Positions 21,776 through 30,189 of a DNA stretch of 64,000 bases are shown piece by piece. The notes under the pieces are model-generated. The model worked only from the letters and a program-made list of their open reading frames with translations. It was not told the origin of the DNA and searched no databases. The DNA comes from Candidatus Woesearchaeota archaeon (GTDB lineage: Archaea > Nanobdellota > Nanobdellia > Woesearchaeales > JACJVW01). Where the stretch lies: contig JACJVW010000001.1 of assembly GCA_020637435.1 (NCBI GenBank), positions 682,001 through 746,000 of the forward strand. The letters are read 5' to 3'. A program made the position numbers and the translations under genes. How positions within the stretch are numbered: position 1 is the first letter of the stretch; each line of letters opens with the position of its first letter.

Positions 21776-22305
21776 GCAGAGGACAACTGGCGAATCAGGC
21801 ATTCATCTATATCCTTTCTGCGCTCATATTCTCGCTCGTACTCATCATAGGGTATCGTGCGGTTGACCATTTCCTCGAAGTGCGTGAGCAAGTGGAGATG
21901 ATCGACCTCAAAATGGAGATAGAATCGACCATCGAGAACGTAGCGCCTACTCAGGACCGCATAGAGAGAGAGCTCAAAGTTCCTTCAAAGTTTACAGAGA
22001 TCTGTTTTGTCGATATGACGCAAGGAGGGAGCGCAGTATGCGCTACTGGTGGCACATTGTGCAACACAGCATGTTTCCCTTCTCCGTCCATATCTCCTGT
22101 AGTGTGTGATGCATGGGAGTCCAATCTGACGAACAATGTATATCTGTTGCCCATGGCTGATGTATCGATTACTACGGCTAGGATAGAGCTGCAGGATACT
22201 GCCGGAGTTGAGACAGGCTACTTGTGTCTTGATACGACAAGAGGGTTTGTCCGTCTTATCTTCAGCGGCCGGGGTGATAGGGCGGTCATCCAGGAATCAA
22301 TATGA
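21772..22305 (+). CDS. pilin-like single-helix membrane protein (RGQ type)
   Basis: A 177-residue protein. The N terminus reads MSRGQ followed by a hydrophobic helix (~residues 9-27), the arrangement of archaeal class III prepilin signals in which cleavage precedes Gln. The ectodomain starts with a helical segment and then holds a VPSKFTEICFVD stretch and several cysteines (CATGG..CNTAC). The start overlaps the stop of the giant gene (ATGA), so the two are translationally coupled; the next gene overlaps it in the same way. Function unknown; probably a minor pilin-like partner of the giant protein. Confidence 0.75.
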   Translation: MSRGQLANQAFIYILSALIFSLVLIIGYRAVDHFLEVREQVEMIDLKMEIESTIENVAPTQDRIERELKVPSKFTEICFVDMTQGGSAVCATGGTLCNTACFPSPSISPVVCDAWESNLTNNVYLLPMADVSITTARIELQDTAGVETGYLCLDTTRGFVRLIFSGRGDRAVIQESI

Positions 22306-23378
22306 TGAGCAAAGCCCAGATTCAGGTACAGTTCAATTGGATATTTGTTCTTATAGTCGGGGGTATGATTGTTCTCTTCTTCACCAATGTGGTCAACACC
22401 CAGCAGGACATAAGTGAAAAAAAGATTGCGGTCACTGTCATCAATGACTTGGAGACCGTCGCGACAGGTGCAGGAGTAAGCAAAGGTACATCTCAGGTGC
22501 TCAACAAGCCAGACATCGACCTCGAGTTTGACTGCAATTATTGTGACTGCAATTTCAACATGAAAGAAAGCGCGAAATCCTTTGGTGACATGGTCATCTT
22601 TGCGCCAAACCGTATCGAAGGGCGAAAGATGGTTGCCTGGACCAAGGACTGGAACGCACCTTACCGCATTGTCAACTTCCTTTACCTAACCGGCCCACAG
22701 GTCATCTACTACATCATCAGCGGACCTACCGCTCCGGAGATCCAGTTCCGATCATTCATCAATGAATCCCTTCCTTCATCCATAATAACGGAATACGGCG
22801 GAAACGTAGGCACCATCATCAATAACAACTATCCTATTGTCAAAGTAGTATACCTCACCTGCCCTACTCTCGGGCCGCTTGATGCGGTATTCAAAACGGA
22901 CGCGAATCATTTCAAGAACTGGGGCATCGAGCGGGAAGACTTGACTGCAGTCTGCATAGACGGAGACAATGCCCCTTTCTATGACCGGGGGGATATGGCT
23001 TTCTTCAAGGCAGTCAACAGCTTTGGGAACTGGGAGTGGGAGCTTGAGAATGTAAGCATGGAGTTTGTTGGGGATGAAAGCATCTTCGCAGGCATCTTCG
23101 CGCATGACTTTGATCTCTACTACTGCAACATGAGGAATGCCTATGATCGCATGAACCTGATAACAGAGATATACGAAGCTCGAACGACACGCCTCTCCGG
23201 AACTAACTGCATGACGCTCTACAACCAAAGCGGAATCCTCTTGGAATATCTCAAGGTAGAGTCAGCAGCCATCTCTGCAGACCCCACCTACAGTTTTTCA
23301 GACTTTTATCTCTATCACAAGAACATAACATCCCTCAATATGCAGTTGCAGATAAAATCCTGCCCAAGCCTATACTAA
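22302..23378 (+). CDS. pilin-like membrane protein (KAQ type) with large Cys-containing ectodomain
   Basis: A 358-residue protein starting MMSKAQIQVQF with a hydrophobic helix at ~14-30. The ectodomain carries a CNYCDCNF cysteine cluster near residue 80 and further scattered cysteines. ATG at 22302 overlaps the upstream stop; a second in-frame ATG follows at 22305. It lies between other KAQ/RGQ genes without gaps. I recognise no enzymatic motif. A role in an assembled surface complex is inferred from the signal-like N terminus and the operon. Confidence 0.75.
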   Translation: MMSKAQIQVQFNWIFVLIVGGMIVLFFTNVVNTQQDISEKKIAVTVINDLETVATGAGVSKGTSQVLNKPDIDLEFDCNYCDCNFNMKESAKSFGDMVIFAPNRIEGRKMVAWTKDWNAPYRIVNFLYLTGPQVIYYIISGPTAPEIQFRSFINESLPSSIITEYGGNVGTIINNNYPIVKVVYLTCPTLGPLDAVFKTDANHFKNWGIEREDLTAVCIDGDNAPFYDRGDMAFFKAVNSFGNWEWELENVSMEFVGDESIFAGIFAHDFDLYYCNMRNAYDRMNLITEIYEARTTRLSGTNCMTLYNQSGILLEYLKVESAAISADPTYSFSDFYLYHKNITSLNMQLQIKSCPSLY

Positions 23379-23379
23379 G

Positions 23380-23877
23380 ATGAAAGCGCAGATAAAGATG
23401 GGAGAGACGGTCGCCATTATGATAGTCTTCTTTCTCCTCGTCGCATTCGGTCTTGGATTCTACGTGCAGGTGCAGGAGCACTACTTCGAGAAAGAGCAGG
23501 CAAAGATTCTGCAGCTTAAGGGCTTGCAGATCTCGCAGAAAGCCTCCTATCTTCCGGAACTGCAGTGCAGCGTGCAAAATATCCAGTACGATAATTGTTT
23601 TGACATAGACAAAGCGGAGATTTTTTTCGAAGTGGTCAACGGCAGTGATGAGAAGTACGCGCACTACTACGATATTTTCGGGTCAAGCACCTTGTATCTG
23701 CAGGAAGTCTATCCCAACAGTGGAAAGACCTATATGATATACGATGCATCGCTTCCTAATGAAAGGGGAACAAACACCCTCACGAGTGTCGTTCCCGTCT
23801 CATTGTTCGACGGAAAACAGAATGTCTTCTCCATAGGTGTTCTGGTCATCAACCACACAGACAGGGATCTAGGATGA
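23380..23877 (+). CDS. pilin-like membrane protein (KAQ type)
   Basis: A 165-residue protein, MKAQIKMGETVAIM then a hydrophobic helix to about residue 27. The remainder is a small beta-rich ectodomain with two cysteines. It starts one base after the preceding stop and overlaps the following start by 4 nt. No known domain is visible. Confidence 0.75.
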   Translation: MKAQIKMGETVAIMIVFFLLVAFGLGFYVQVQEHYFEKEQAKILQLKGLQISQKASYLPELQCSVQNIQYDNCFDIDKAEIFFEVVNGSDEKYAHYYDIFGSSTLYLQEVYPNSGKTYMIYDASLPNERGTNTLTSVVPVSLFDGKQNVFSIGVLVINHTDRDLG

Positions 23878-24359
23878 GAAAAGCACAGATGGAAGTATTA
23901 GGCCTCATGGTCGTGGTATTGCTGCTCAGTATAGCTGTACTCTTCGTCGTCACATTTGTATTTCTTGATGAAACTCGTGATCCATCTCAGCAGCACCAGG
24001 AATCACAGCTCTCGTCCAATCTGCTAAACGCAATGCTGCAGACAACAGCGATGGATTGTGGAAAGCAGCAGCTTAAATCTCTCTTCCGTGATTGTGCGTT
24101 GACCAACGAGATAAGGTGCGATAACGGAAAGCGTTCCTGCCAGTATCTAAATGAGACCGTATTCAATATTCTTGAGGGCATCCTCAATACCCCGCAGTAC
24201 AGAAGGGCGTACTTCTTTAACGCGACCGGCATCCCGCAGACAAATATAGAAGGAGGTATCCAGTTCGGTAGGCCATGCCAGGGAGATCTTGATGCCAAAC
24301 AATTCCCTATCCAGGCGCAGCGAAAGACCGTCGAGATCCAGATAGAGCTCTGCGGGTAA
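23874..24359 (+). CDS. pilin-like membrane protein (KAQ type), resembles the 34072 gene product
   Basis: A 161-residue protein starting MRKAQMEVLG with a long hydrophobic helix (~8-31). The ectodomain is helical at first (LLNAMLQTT..., a D/C-containing LFRDCAL segment, then VFNILEGIL) and ends in beta strands. The order of these segments matches the product at 34072-34596 in the second cluster. It is the last gene of the giant-protein operon; the next gene has its own TATA box. Confidence 0.75.
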   Translation: MRKAQMEVLGLMVVVLLLSIAVLFVVTFVFLDETRDPSQQHQESQLSSNLLNAMLQTTAMDCGKQQLKSLFRDCALTNEIRCDNGKRSCQYLNETVFNILEGILNTPQYRRAYFFNATGIPQTNIEGGIQFGRPCQGDLDAKQFPIQAQRKTVEIQIELCG

Positions 24360-24380
24360 AGAGCCACCTGCCCATTTCCT

Positions 24381-24388
24381 TTTATAAA
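24381..24388 (+). promoter_or_regulatory. TATA box for the kinase-like gene at 24411
   Basis: TTTATAAA centred 26 nt before the ATG at 24411, so the transcript is probably leaderless. Confidence 0.7.
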
Positions 24389-24410
24389 CCAGTTTTCATT
24401 CTCTTCTCAT

Positions 24411-26132
24411 ATGCACCCAATATTTACCTTCCTGGGGGGTTCAACCCTCTATGGGCTCTACGATACTTTTGTTAATGACCGTGGCGGACTGGTACACCTC
24501 ATAGAGCGCACAGAACGGGCTGACTTGATGGACAAAGTAGAGGCGGCGCGCGATATAGTTTACAATGGTGTTCAGCATCTTGACCATGCGCAGGAGATAG
24601 CAGATGTTGTGGGTTTCCTCAGCCAGTCCGGTCCTTACTTTATGCCCTACCTCCTTGCAGGCCTTGCCTCAATAGGAGCAGTAACAGGAGTGCGGCAGAC
24701 GCAAAATCTTCTCAGGCAATACTCTTCATTCCAGGAGAACCGCCATCGAAGAGAGCACCAGGAGTCCTTGCCGACAGGTATGCCTGATAACCCAAGAACA
24801 GAACTGGTAAACTTGGTCGACCATCATCTGAAGAGTATTCGAAGCTGGAATCTCATTGAGTACGAAGGCACCAAAGAAGTGACCAAATCAAGATATCTTA
24901 GGGCGATTCGAAAAAAAGATGACGACCAGGCCCTTGCGTATGCAACCTTGCTATCCCGCAAGGAGTATTTCATCACTACAGCTGGGCGTTTGATGGGGGA
25001 AGATTTCACTGCCTTTCTTCCGCGACTGGAACGCTTTGACCAGATTGACCCGGATGATATCAACATACATGGCTTTGACGAAAAAGTGGATAACCTTGCC
25101 TATGTTGCGGCGCTTGCTGAACGCTACATAGCTATCGCGCCTGAACAGGCAGAGCAAGTGCTCCCTATATATGATGATGCGCTAAAGCGACTCTATACAC
25201 TTACCAGATTGTTTACCACAAAAGACATGGGACAATTGGAGCTTCAGGGCGAAACCAACAACGCTGTCTACCGTCTTAAACAGCCCTTTGCCAGAAATCT
25301 GCTCCTTTTCAAGGAAGGCGAGTCCCTCGAACAACACCGGAAGGAAATGGATGCAACAGAACAAATAAGGTCATTGTTAAAAGGGCATACGCAGTGGAAA
25401 GTACCTCGCCCGATTGCCGTGTTCGAACCCGACCACCGTAATCTCTCAAAGCCGGTTTACGTCATGTCAGTGGCCCAGGGCGAAACACTCGACCACATGA
25501 TGAATGACAACCCGGCAACAGAAGCAATCAACAGGGTGCTACCCTTCCTGACCTATCTTGCATCACATCTTCCTCCTGCCTCAAACAAAGAACGACTTGA
25601 AGACAAACTGTACGCACGGCTTGACAACAAAGACTTCATTCCTGATGATCAAAAGCGAGAACAACTGCTGCAGCACGCTGCAATATGGTCCCCCTCTCTA
25701 CTGGAAGATATCAATCAGTTCCCCTACATCGCCAACCTTGATGCGCAGCCAGAGAACTGGATAATTGGTGACCAGATAACCCGTATAGACCTGGAGCCAA
25801 AACCGGCAACAAGCGCAATCTTCGATATCTGCAAACTCTTTGAATATCACCACTCAGGCCCATTTGAGGACAAGCTCCCCTACCTTCGCCAACACATGCA
25901 TGCACTCGGACTAGAATTGCCTGATGAAGATCTATGTAGGGGCTATCTAAGCGCTACCGTGTACCTGGCAATATCAGTAGGTTCTTACCGCTCCTCCCCA
26001 AAAGTCAAAGAGAAGTGGCCGATGAGAAAGATTCTTTTACAGAATGCGTTGCGTGCAGCAGATGCTCTTGCATCTACACAAGCGTATGACCTCTTGCGCA
26101 AAGACCTAAGAGACATCTATGATGGATTATGA
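24411..26132 (+). CDS. APH/kinase-fold phosphotransferase-like protein with hydrophobic N terminus
   Basis: 573 residues. The C-terminal half has the order expected of the protein-kinase-like/aminoglycoside-phosphotransferase fold: a Lys in LLLFKEGES (K301), a catalytic-loop-like NLDAQPEN (D444, N449) and a metal-site-like RIDLE (D460). The first ~110 residues contain two weakly hydrophobic stretches (near 1-15 and 70-95) and could sit on the membrane. The middle (~120-290) is helical. Substrate unknown: it might be a small-molecule or a protein kinase. Its 3' end overlaps by 16 nt the convergent PhoU-like gene. Confidence 0.6.
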   Translation: MHPIFTFLGGSTLYGLYDTFVNDRGGLVHLIERTERADLMDKVEAARDIVYNGVQHLDHAQEIADVVGFLSQSGPYFMPYLLAGLASIGAVTGVRQTQNLLRQYSSFQENRHRREHQESLPTGMPDNPRTELVNLVDHHLKSIRSWNLIEYEGTKEVTKSRYLRAIRKKDDDQALAYATLLSRKEYFITTAGRLMGEDFTAFLPRLERFDQIDPDDINIHGFDEKVDNLAYVAALAERYIAIAPEQAEQVLPIYDDALKRLYTLTRLFTTKDMGQLELQGETNNAVYRLKQPFARNLLLFKEGESLEQHRKEMDATEQIRSLLKGHTQWKVPRPIAVFEPDHRNLSKPVYVMSVAQGETLDHMMNDNPATEAINRVLPFLTYLASHLPPASNKERLEDKLYARLDNKDFIPDDQKREQLLQHAAIWSPSLLEDINQFPYIANLDAQPENWIIGDQITRIDLEPKPATSAIFDICKLFEYHHSGPFEDKLPYLRQHMHALGLELPDEDLCRGYLSATVYLAISVGSYRSSPKVKEKWPMRKILLQNALRAADALASTQAYDLLRKDLRDIYDGL

Positions 26133-26986
26133 TGCAGCCCTGTCGTGGAACCAGCAAGGCTAAGAATATTCGTGATGATGCCGTGCACAAATAAATCCGC
26201 TCTGGATATTTTTCCTTTCTCAACATCCGCCAAAAGTTCTTTTCCTCTGGCAACAAATTCAGAGAGTCGCTCAAAGCTATAGTTGTAATATAGGGAATAA
26301 TACTGTTCAAGATACGCATGGACAGAAGAAAGAGCCTCTACACGTCCCGGTTGGCGGCTGAGTCGCTTGAGGTCATCACAGATATTCTCAAGAACCCATA
26401 GGATCGTGTAGAGGTAGTTCTTTCTGATAGGGGTCATCATGCTCTTGTTAAGGATCCGATGACAATAATTGGTGATCTTGTTGTTCGTTTCTTCATAGCT
26501 CTCGATGGTTGTGGGGTCAGCTCCATCAAGGAGGTCCTTAGCCATGCCGATAACGATGAGAAAATTTCTCCGTATCAATCCTCGAAGGTCAGGGTCTTCA
26601 GCAAGTATCAAATCCTTGATGAGCAAAGTCGTCTTGCTCTGTTCAAGAATCTCATACCCCATAAGCATAGTGTTGATGGTCATTCGGATAGACTCCAGTT
26701 GTTCAGGGGAACTATACCGTACCGCAAGCTCATCATACCCATCCTTATGCAACGTAGCGATAATGCTTCGTGCCACATCGGCGGAAGTATTGCTGACATC
26801 CACAGCAAGCCGGGTCCGTTGCTGGCTTACCTCTTTGGCAGTGATGCACAGCCCTTGCGAAGAAGGCGTGACCTCCACCTCATCCCCCTTACTGATCCCA
26901 CTTTCCTTGGCCCAAACTGCAGGCAGGCTTACTAACAGGGTTTTCCCGGCAAGCTGAATTACTTTCCTTCTCACAACTCGCTTCAC
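26117..26986 (-). CDS. AbrB/SpoVT-PhoU domain regulator (PhoU-like)
   Basis: 289 residues starting with GTG. Residues ~5-50 form a SpoVT/AbrB-type DNA-binding swapped hairpin (RKVIQLAGKTLLVSLPAVWAK, GISKGDEVEV). Residues ~115-215 resemble a PhoU helical domain. Archaeal proteins of this architecture are usually annotated as phosphate uptake regulators; no phosphate transporter is nearby, so the regulated process here is unknown. It is divergent from the Lrp-like gene, and the two share the AT-rich region 26987-27107. Confidence 0.8.
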   Translation of the reverse strand: MKRVVRRKVIQLAGKTLLVSLPAVWAKESGISKGDEVEVTPSSQGLCITAKEVSQQRTRLAVDVSNTSADVARSIIATLHKDGYDELAVRYSSPEQLESIRMTINTMLMGYEILEQSKTTLLIKDLILAEDPDLRGLIRRNFLIVIGMAKDLLDGADPTTIESYEETNNKITNYCHRILNKSMMTPIRKNYLYTILWVLENICDDLKRLSRQPGRVEALSSVHAYLEQYYSLYYNYSFERLSEFVARGKELLADVEKGKISRADLFVHGIITNILSLAGSTTGLHHNPS

Positions 26987-27107
26987 ATCTTAGAGGTATA
27001 TAAAATTATTCAATATATATGACTATATATCATAATATATATTATATTCCATAAATATATACCTTTCTTTGGGCTCTTTACGTATAACACGATTTGAGGT
27101 GATTTAC
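26987..27107. promoter_or_regulatory. AT-rich divergent control region with 14-bp palindrome
   Basis: Almost purely A/T between two divergent regulator genes. It contains several TATA-like stretches for both directions and a perfect palindrome ATAATATATATTAT at 27032-27045. A GAGGTG Shine-Dalgarno precedes the ATG at 27108. Confidence 0.6.
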
Positions 27108-27596
27108 ATGAAGAAGGATCTGTTGATTGTTGCTCATCTGCGAAAGAACGGAAGAGAGACACTGACGAACATGAGTAAGAAGACCAATATTCCTATATCG
27201 ACCATATACGAACGACTGAAGCACAACGACGTCATAACTAGGCATACCGCATTGCTGGATTTTTCCAAGCTGGGCTACAAGGCGAGAGCCAATGTCCTCA
27301 TCAAGCTTTCAGCGTCGGCAAGAGACGGATTTATAGAGGCGATGAACTGCTCCAGCATGGTGAACACTGTGTACCGGGTGAACAATGGATTTGATTTTAT
27401 GGTCGAGGTGCTCGGTAGGGACCATATCGCACTTGAACAGTACGTAGCTGATTTGGAGACGCGCTTCCTACCTGAAAAGCTTCAGGTGCACTACATCCTG
27501 GGCACTCTTGCCCATGAACGGTTTCTCAGTGACCCCTCAATCATATACGCTGACGCGACAGTGCAAGAACGCAAAAATCATGCAGTTATGGGTTAA
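27108..27596 (+). CDS. Lrp/AsnC-family transcription regulator
   Basis: 162 residues. An N-terminal winged HTH (~1-50: MSKKTNIPISTIYERLKHN) is followed by a ligand-binding/oligomerisation (RAM-like) domain (~60-140). I chose the ATG at 27108 because GAGGTGA lies just upstream; an in-frame ATG at 27069 would place a start in the TATA-rich promoter. Target and effector unknown. It stands directly before the large pilin-like cluster and could control it; this is inference from position only. Confidence 0.8.
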   Translation: MKKDLLIVAHLRKNGRETLTNMSKKTNIPISTIYERLKHNDVITRHTALLDFSKLGYKARANVLIKLSASARDGFIEAMNCSSMVNTVYRVNNGFDFMVEVLGRDHIALEQYVADLETRFLPEKLQVHYILGTLAHERFLSDPSIIYADATVQERKNHAVMG

Positions 27597-27597
27597 C

Positions 27598-27605
27598 TTT
27601 AAATA
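27598..27605 (+). promoter_or_regulatory. TATA box at the head of the pilin-like cluster
   Basis: TTTAAATA, followed by a short leader carrying GAGGTGAT (27635-27642) before the GTG start at 27646. The same TATA plus Shine-Dalgarno arrangement is used by the pilin gene at 59783. Confidence 0.65.
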
Positions 27606-27645
27606 CTACAGATACAGATAAACCACTATAAATTGAGGTGATATT

Positions 27646-27915
27646 GTGAATACTAAAGCACAAGGCTTATCGATGAATGTCATCATCGTCGCTGCACTGG
27701 CACTATTGGTTCTCGTCATTGTCTCTGTAATTTTCATGTCAAGATCAAGTACCTTTGTCATTGAGTCCAGAGGTTGTGAGAGTAGCGGCGGCACATGCGT
27801 AGACGATCCAAGCGAATGTCCTGCAGGGACTAAAGCGACAGGTATATCATCCCTGACGTGCACTGACAGCAGTGGCGAGCCGAATGGCAGGATCTGTTGC
27901 ATAGCTGGAGAATAA
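27646..27915 (+). CDS. membrane-anchored six-cysteine microprotein (KAQ type)
   Basis: 89 residues, GTG start with a strong Shine-Dalgarno. N terminus MNTKAQGLSMN, one helix (~12-34), then a compact domain with cysteines spaced C-x6-C-x6-C-x13-C-x11-CC. The doublet CC lies close to the C terminus. Six cysteines of this kind normally mean three disulfides, so an exported location is likely. It is a clear paralogue of the next gene. Function unknown. Confidence 0.75.
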   Translation: MNTKAQGLSMNVIIVAALALLVLVIVSVIFMSRSSTFVIESRGCESSGGTCVDDPSECPAGTKATGISSLTCTDSSGEPNGRICCIAGE

Positions 27916-27917
27916 AC

Positions 27918-28172
27918 ATGATTTTTAATCGAAAAGCTCAGGGATTATCTATGAACACCATTATCATAGCTGCCCTGGCTATTCTTGTTCTTATTGTTCT
28001 TGCAGTCATCTTCGGCAACAAAGGTCGTGACTTCGCCAACAACACGAGAAGCTGCGAAAATCTTGGCGGCGAGTGCAAATCAGAATGCGATGCTGACCTT
28101 GAGCGCAAGCACATCGGCAAGACCAACTGCGGCGACGTCAGTTATTGCTGCATCCGCATCTACGACCAATAA
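27918..28172 (+). CDS. membrane-anchored six-cysteine microprotein, paralogue of 27646
   Basis: 84 residues. The ATG at 27918 follows the previous stop by 2 nt; an upstream TTG at 27897 would overlap and is less likely. N terminus MIFNRKAQGLSMN, helix ~15-34, then C-x6-C-x3-C-x13-C-x5-CC. The x6 and x13 loops are the same length as in the preceding gene, supporting tandem duplication. Confidence 0.75.
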   Translation: MIFNRKAQGLSMNTIIIAALAILVLIVLAVIFGNKGRDFANNTRSCENLGGECKSECDADLERKHIGKTNCGDVSYCCIRIYDQ

Positions 28173-28266
28173 CACACAGCAATCTAATCTTTCTTTTTCA
28201 TACTTAAGAGAGTACTCAATGTAACTCCTATTGCCCACATACAAAACCACAGTATCTTGGACAATC

Positions 28267-28274
28267 TTTATATA
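28267..28274 (+). promoter_or_regulatory. TATA box before small membrane protein gene
   Basis: TTTATATA centred 26 nt before the ATG at 28297; supports an independent leaderless transcript. Confidence 0.65.
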
Positions 28275-28296
28275 GCCGTCTCCCTGTAAACACCGT

Positions 28297-28422
28297 ATGG
28301 CAGACGAGGACACAGGCGAATTTAGCCATCTGGTCAAGTTCATCATCTTGGCCGTCATGATAATAATCATACTGGTGATTTTCGGCACCAAATTCATGTC
28401 CTGGGTCCAGTCGTCATTCTAA
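28297..28422 (+). CDS. 41-residue single-helix membrane protein
   Basis: A short gene easily missed. It encodes MADEDTGEFSHLVK, then a helix rich in Ile/Val/Met, then GTKFMSWVQSSF and TAA. An acidic N terminus, one helix and a short tail suggest an inside-to-outside anchor or a subunit of a membrane complex. A TATA box sits at the leaderless distance and the next gene's ATG begins 1 nt after the stop, which together argue that it is real. Confidence 0.65.
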   Translation: MADEDTGEFSHLVKFIILAVMIIIILVIFGTKFMSWVQSSF

Positions 28423-28423
28423 G

Positions 28424-29215
28424 ATGAAAGCGCAGGTATTTGGTTCAACAGTCAATATGATACTTCTCCTTGCGGCAGCGGTAGTCCTCATTGGATTCGT
28501 CGGCATGTTTGTCGCAAACACCGTAAAAGGAGAGTCCATCGAAGCCTGCAGGCTAAGCTTCCTTGCCGCATCCTATGATTTCACAGGCGAAGTCCTGGAT
28601 TTCGATTGCCCGATAAGGGAAGTCAGCATAAGCAAGCGCGACATCTACAAAGGTGAAGACCTTAAAGAAAATACGCTCAACAGGATCCTCGCTGAAGAGC
28701 TTCGCATCTGCAACTACATGACCGCGGAAGCAAAACACTATCCCTTTGATTCAGAATTGTTCTCGCAAAACACAGCTTGCATCATCTGTGCCGACATTTC
28801 TTTTGACGAATCAATAAGCGAAGATGGACGGTACACCATCTATTCCCACGATGTAAACGAATATCTCAAATCCACCATTCTTCCCAAAGGCACGCAGACC
28901 TATGCTGAATATCTCGAAGCCAACAGGGACATAGATTTTGACAAAGGCATAACATACATAGAGTCCATCAAAAAAGACACCGTACGCGGAACTCGCTTTG
29001 TCCCTAAATACACGAACCTCCCCTACGTCTCCACGGTAGATAGCAATCAACGATACTTTGTGGTCTACCAATACGTTGTACCCTCAGACACAGAGTCGGC
29101 TTGGGATACGGTAGTAGGTTGGGTTACTGACCGCTCAACCGGCCCAAACTCAGCCATCTTCCTCATCGATGAAGAGAACTTACAGTACATGAGTTGTGAT
29201 ATGATTGCGAACTAA
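28424..29215 (+). CDS. pilin-like membrane protein (KAQ type) with CxxC ectodomain
   Basis: 263 residues, MKAQVFGSTVN and a helix at ~12-33. The ectodomain contains AEELRICNYM, a CIICADISF motif and a C-terminal beta region. The AEEL-x-x-C and C-x-x-C segments recur in the next gene, so the two are diverged paralogues. The stop overlaps the following TTG start. Function unknown. Confidence 0.7.
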   Translation: MKAQVFGSTVNMILLLAAAVVLIGFVGMFVANTVKGESIEACRLSFLAASYDFTGEVLDFDCPIREVSISKRDIYKGEDLKENTLNRILAEELRICNYMTAEAKHYPFDSELFSQNTACIICADISFDESISEDGRYTIYSHDVNEYLKSTILPKGTQTYAEYLEANRDIDFDKGITYIESIKKDTVRGTRFVPKYTNLPYVSTVDSNQRYFVVYQYVVPSDTESAWDTVVGWVTDRSTGPNSAIFLIDEENLQYMSCDMIAN

Positions 29216-30068
29216 AGCCCAGGCCATGGAGAAGATTGTATACGCCACCGTGGCGCTCATGGCAGTCACCATGCTCTCCTACTACATCTACGGCACCATG
29301 ATTAGTCTAAGCGAGCGCCATGACGATGAAATATGCAAAGAATCAGTATTCACCAACTACCTTTTGAGTCAAAAAGGCATTGAATCCGACGAAATCCTCT
29401 GTCCTACAAAATACACCACTATCAAAGGCAACGAAAAGAAAGCCCTGGCAGAAGAACTGGAACGCTGTTGGTGGATGCATCACGAAGGCAAGCTCGAACT
29501 TTTCTCTGAAGAAAAAATATACTGCTCCGTCTGCTCCGTTGTTCGCTTTGAAGGCGACGGTACGCTTGAGGGATTCGGAGACTACATGATGACCGCAGAG
29601 CGCAAAGACGGTTCTACCTACCTCTCTTACCTGGCATCAGTCGAGACAGAACGCGCAGCAGACCTCATCCAGGATGACAACGCATTCCAACAGCTCGATA
29701 TGGCCTCAAATTCGATTGACCGTTCCAAACCCCATTCTATAATTTTCGTCTATGCCAAGGGTGAGAACTGGGTCGGTGAGCTCTTTGATACGATAGGCAG
29801 AACGACCACAACACTGACCGTGGGCACAGTTAGCTCGCTTGGTAGTGGTGCCGTGTTCTTCCTCGTGACCCCTGCAGGAGCCGTATGGGGTGTAAGCGCG
29901 GTTGCTGCTGCACTTTCTGTTGGCACAATTGCAGGTTTTGCTGCTTTATTTGCAGAAGAGGACGCGCACACATCATTTATTATACTAAAAGAACATCAAC
30001 AAGATGAATTAAGAGACTTAGGCTGCCAGGTATTCCCGGCAGTCCAGAAGGATATCCAAAATGAATAG
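29205..30068 (+). CDS. membrane protein (KAQ type), paralogue of 28424 with extra C-terminal helices
   Basis: 287 residues. I accept the TTG start because it restores MRTKAQAMEK, the N-terminal signature of its neighbours. A helix follows (~11-30). The ectodomain has AEELERCWWM and CSVCSVVRF like the previous protein. A hydrophobic Gly/Ala/Val-rich region (~205-250) looks like two more membrane helices, which the paralogue lacks. It overlaps its upstream neighbour by 11 nt and the next small gene by 8 nt. Confidence 0.65.
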   Translation: MRTKAQAMEKIVYATVALMAVTMLSYYIYGTMISLSERHDDEICKESVFTNYLLSQKGIESDEILCPTKYTTIKGNEKKALAEELERCWWMHHEGKLELFSEEKIYCSVCSVVRFEGDGTLEGFGDYMMTAERKDGSTYLSYLASVETERAADLIQDDNAFQQLDMASNSIDRSKPHSIIFVYAKGENWVGELFDTIGRTTTTLTVGTVSSLGSGAVFFLVTPAGAVWGVSAVAAALSVGTIAGFAALFAEEDAHTSFIILKEHQQDELRDLGCQVFPAVQKDIQNE

Positions 30069-30189
30069 CAACGCGATGGTACTCTCCAAACTGCTAGCAG
30101 CAGGAATTGCTTTGCTCCTGCTCGTCGTCCTGCTTATCATTCTGAGTGACGCAGGCTCATCATTGTTTCAGGTGGAGTTCCCATGGTAA
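30061..30189 (+). CDS. 42-residue single-helix membrane protein
   Basis: A small gene fitted between two overlapping neighbours: its ATG lies inside the end of the preceding gene (8 nt overlap), and its stop lies after the ATG of the next gene (7 nt overlap). It encodes MNSNAMVLSKLLAAG, a leucine-rich helix and SDAGSSLFQVEFPW. It fills what would otherwise be an untranslated gap, so it is probably real. Confidence 0.6.
   Translation: MNSNAMVLSKLLAAGIALLLLVVLLIILSDAGSSLFQVEFPW

Noticed and set aside
22776..23228. 150-codon minus-strand frame
   Set aside because: Antisense to the KAQ gene at 22302; no supporting signals.
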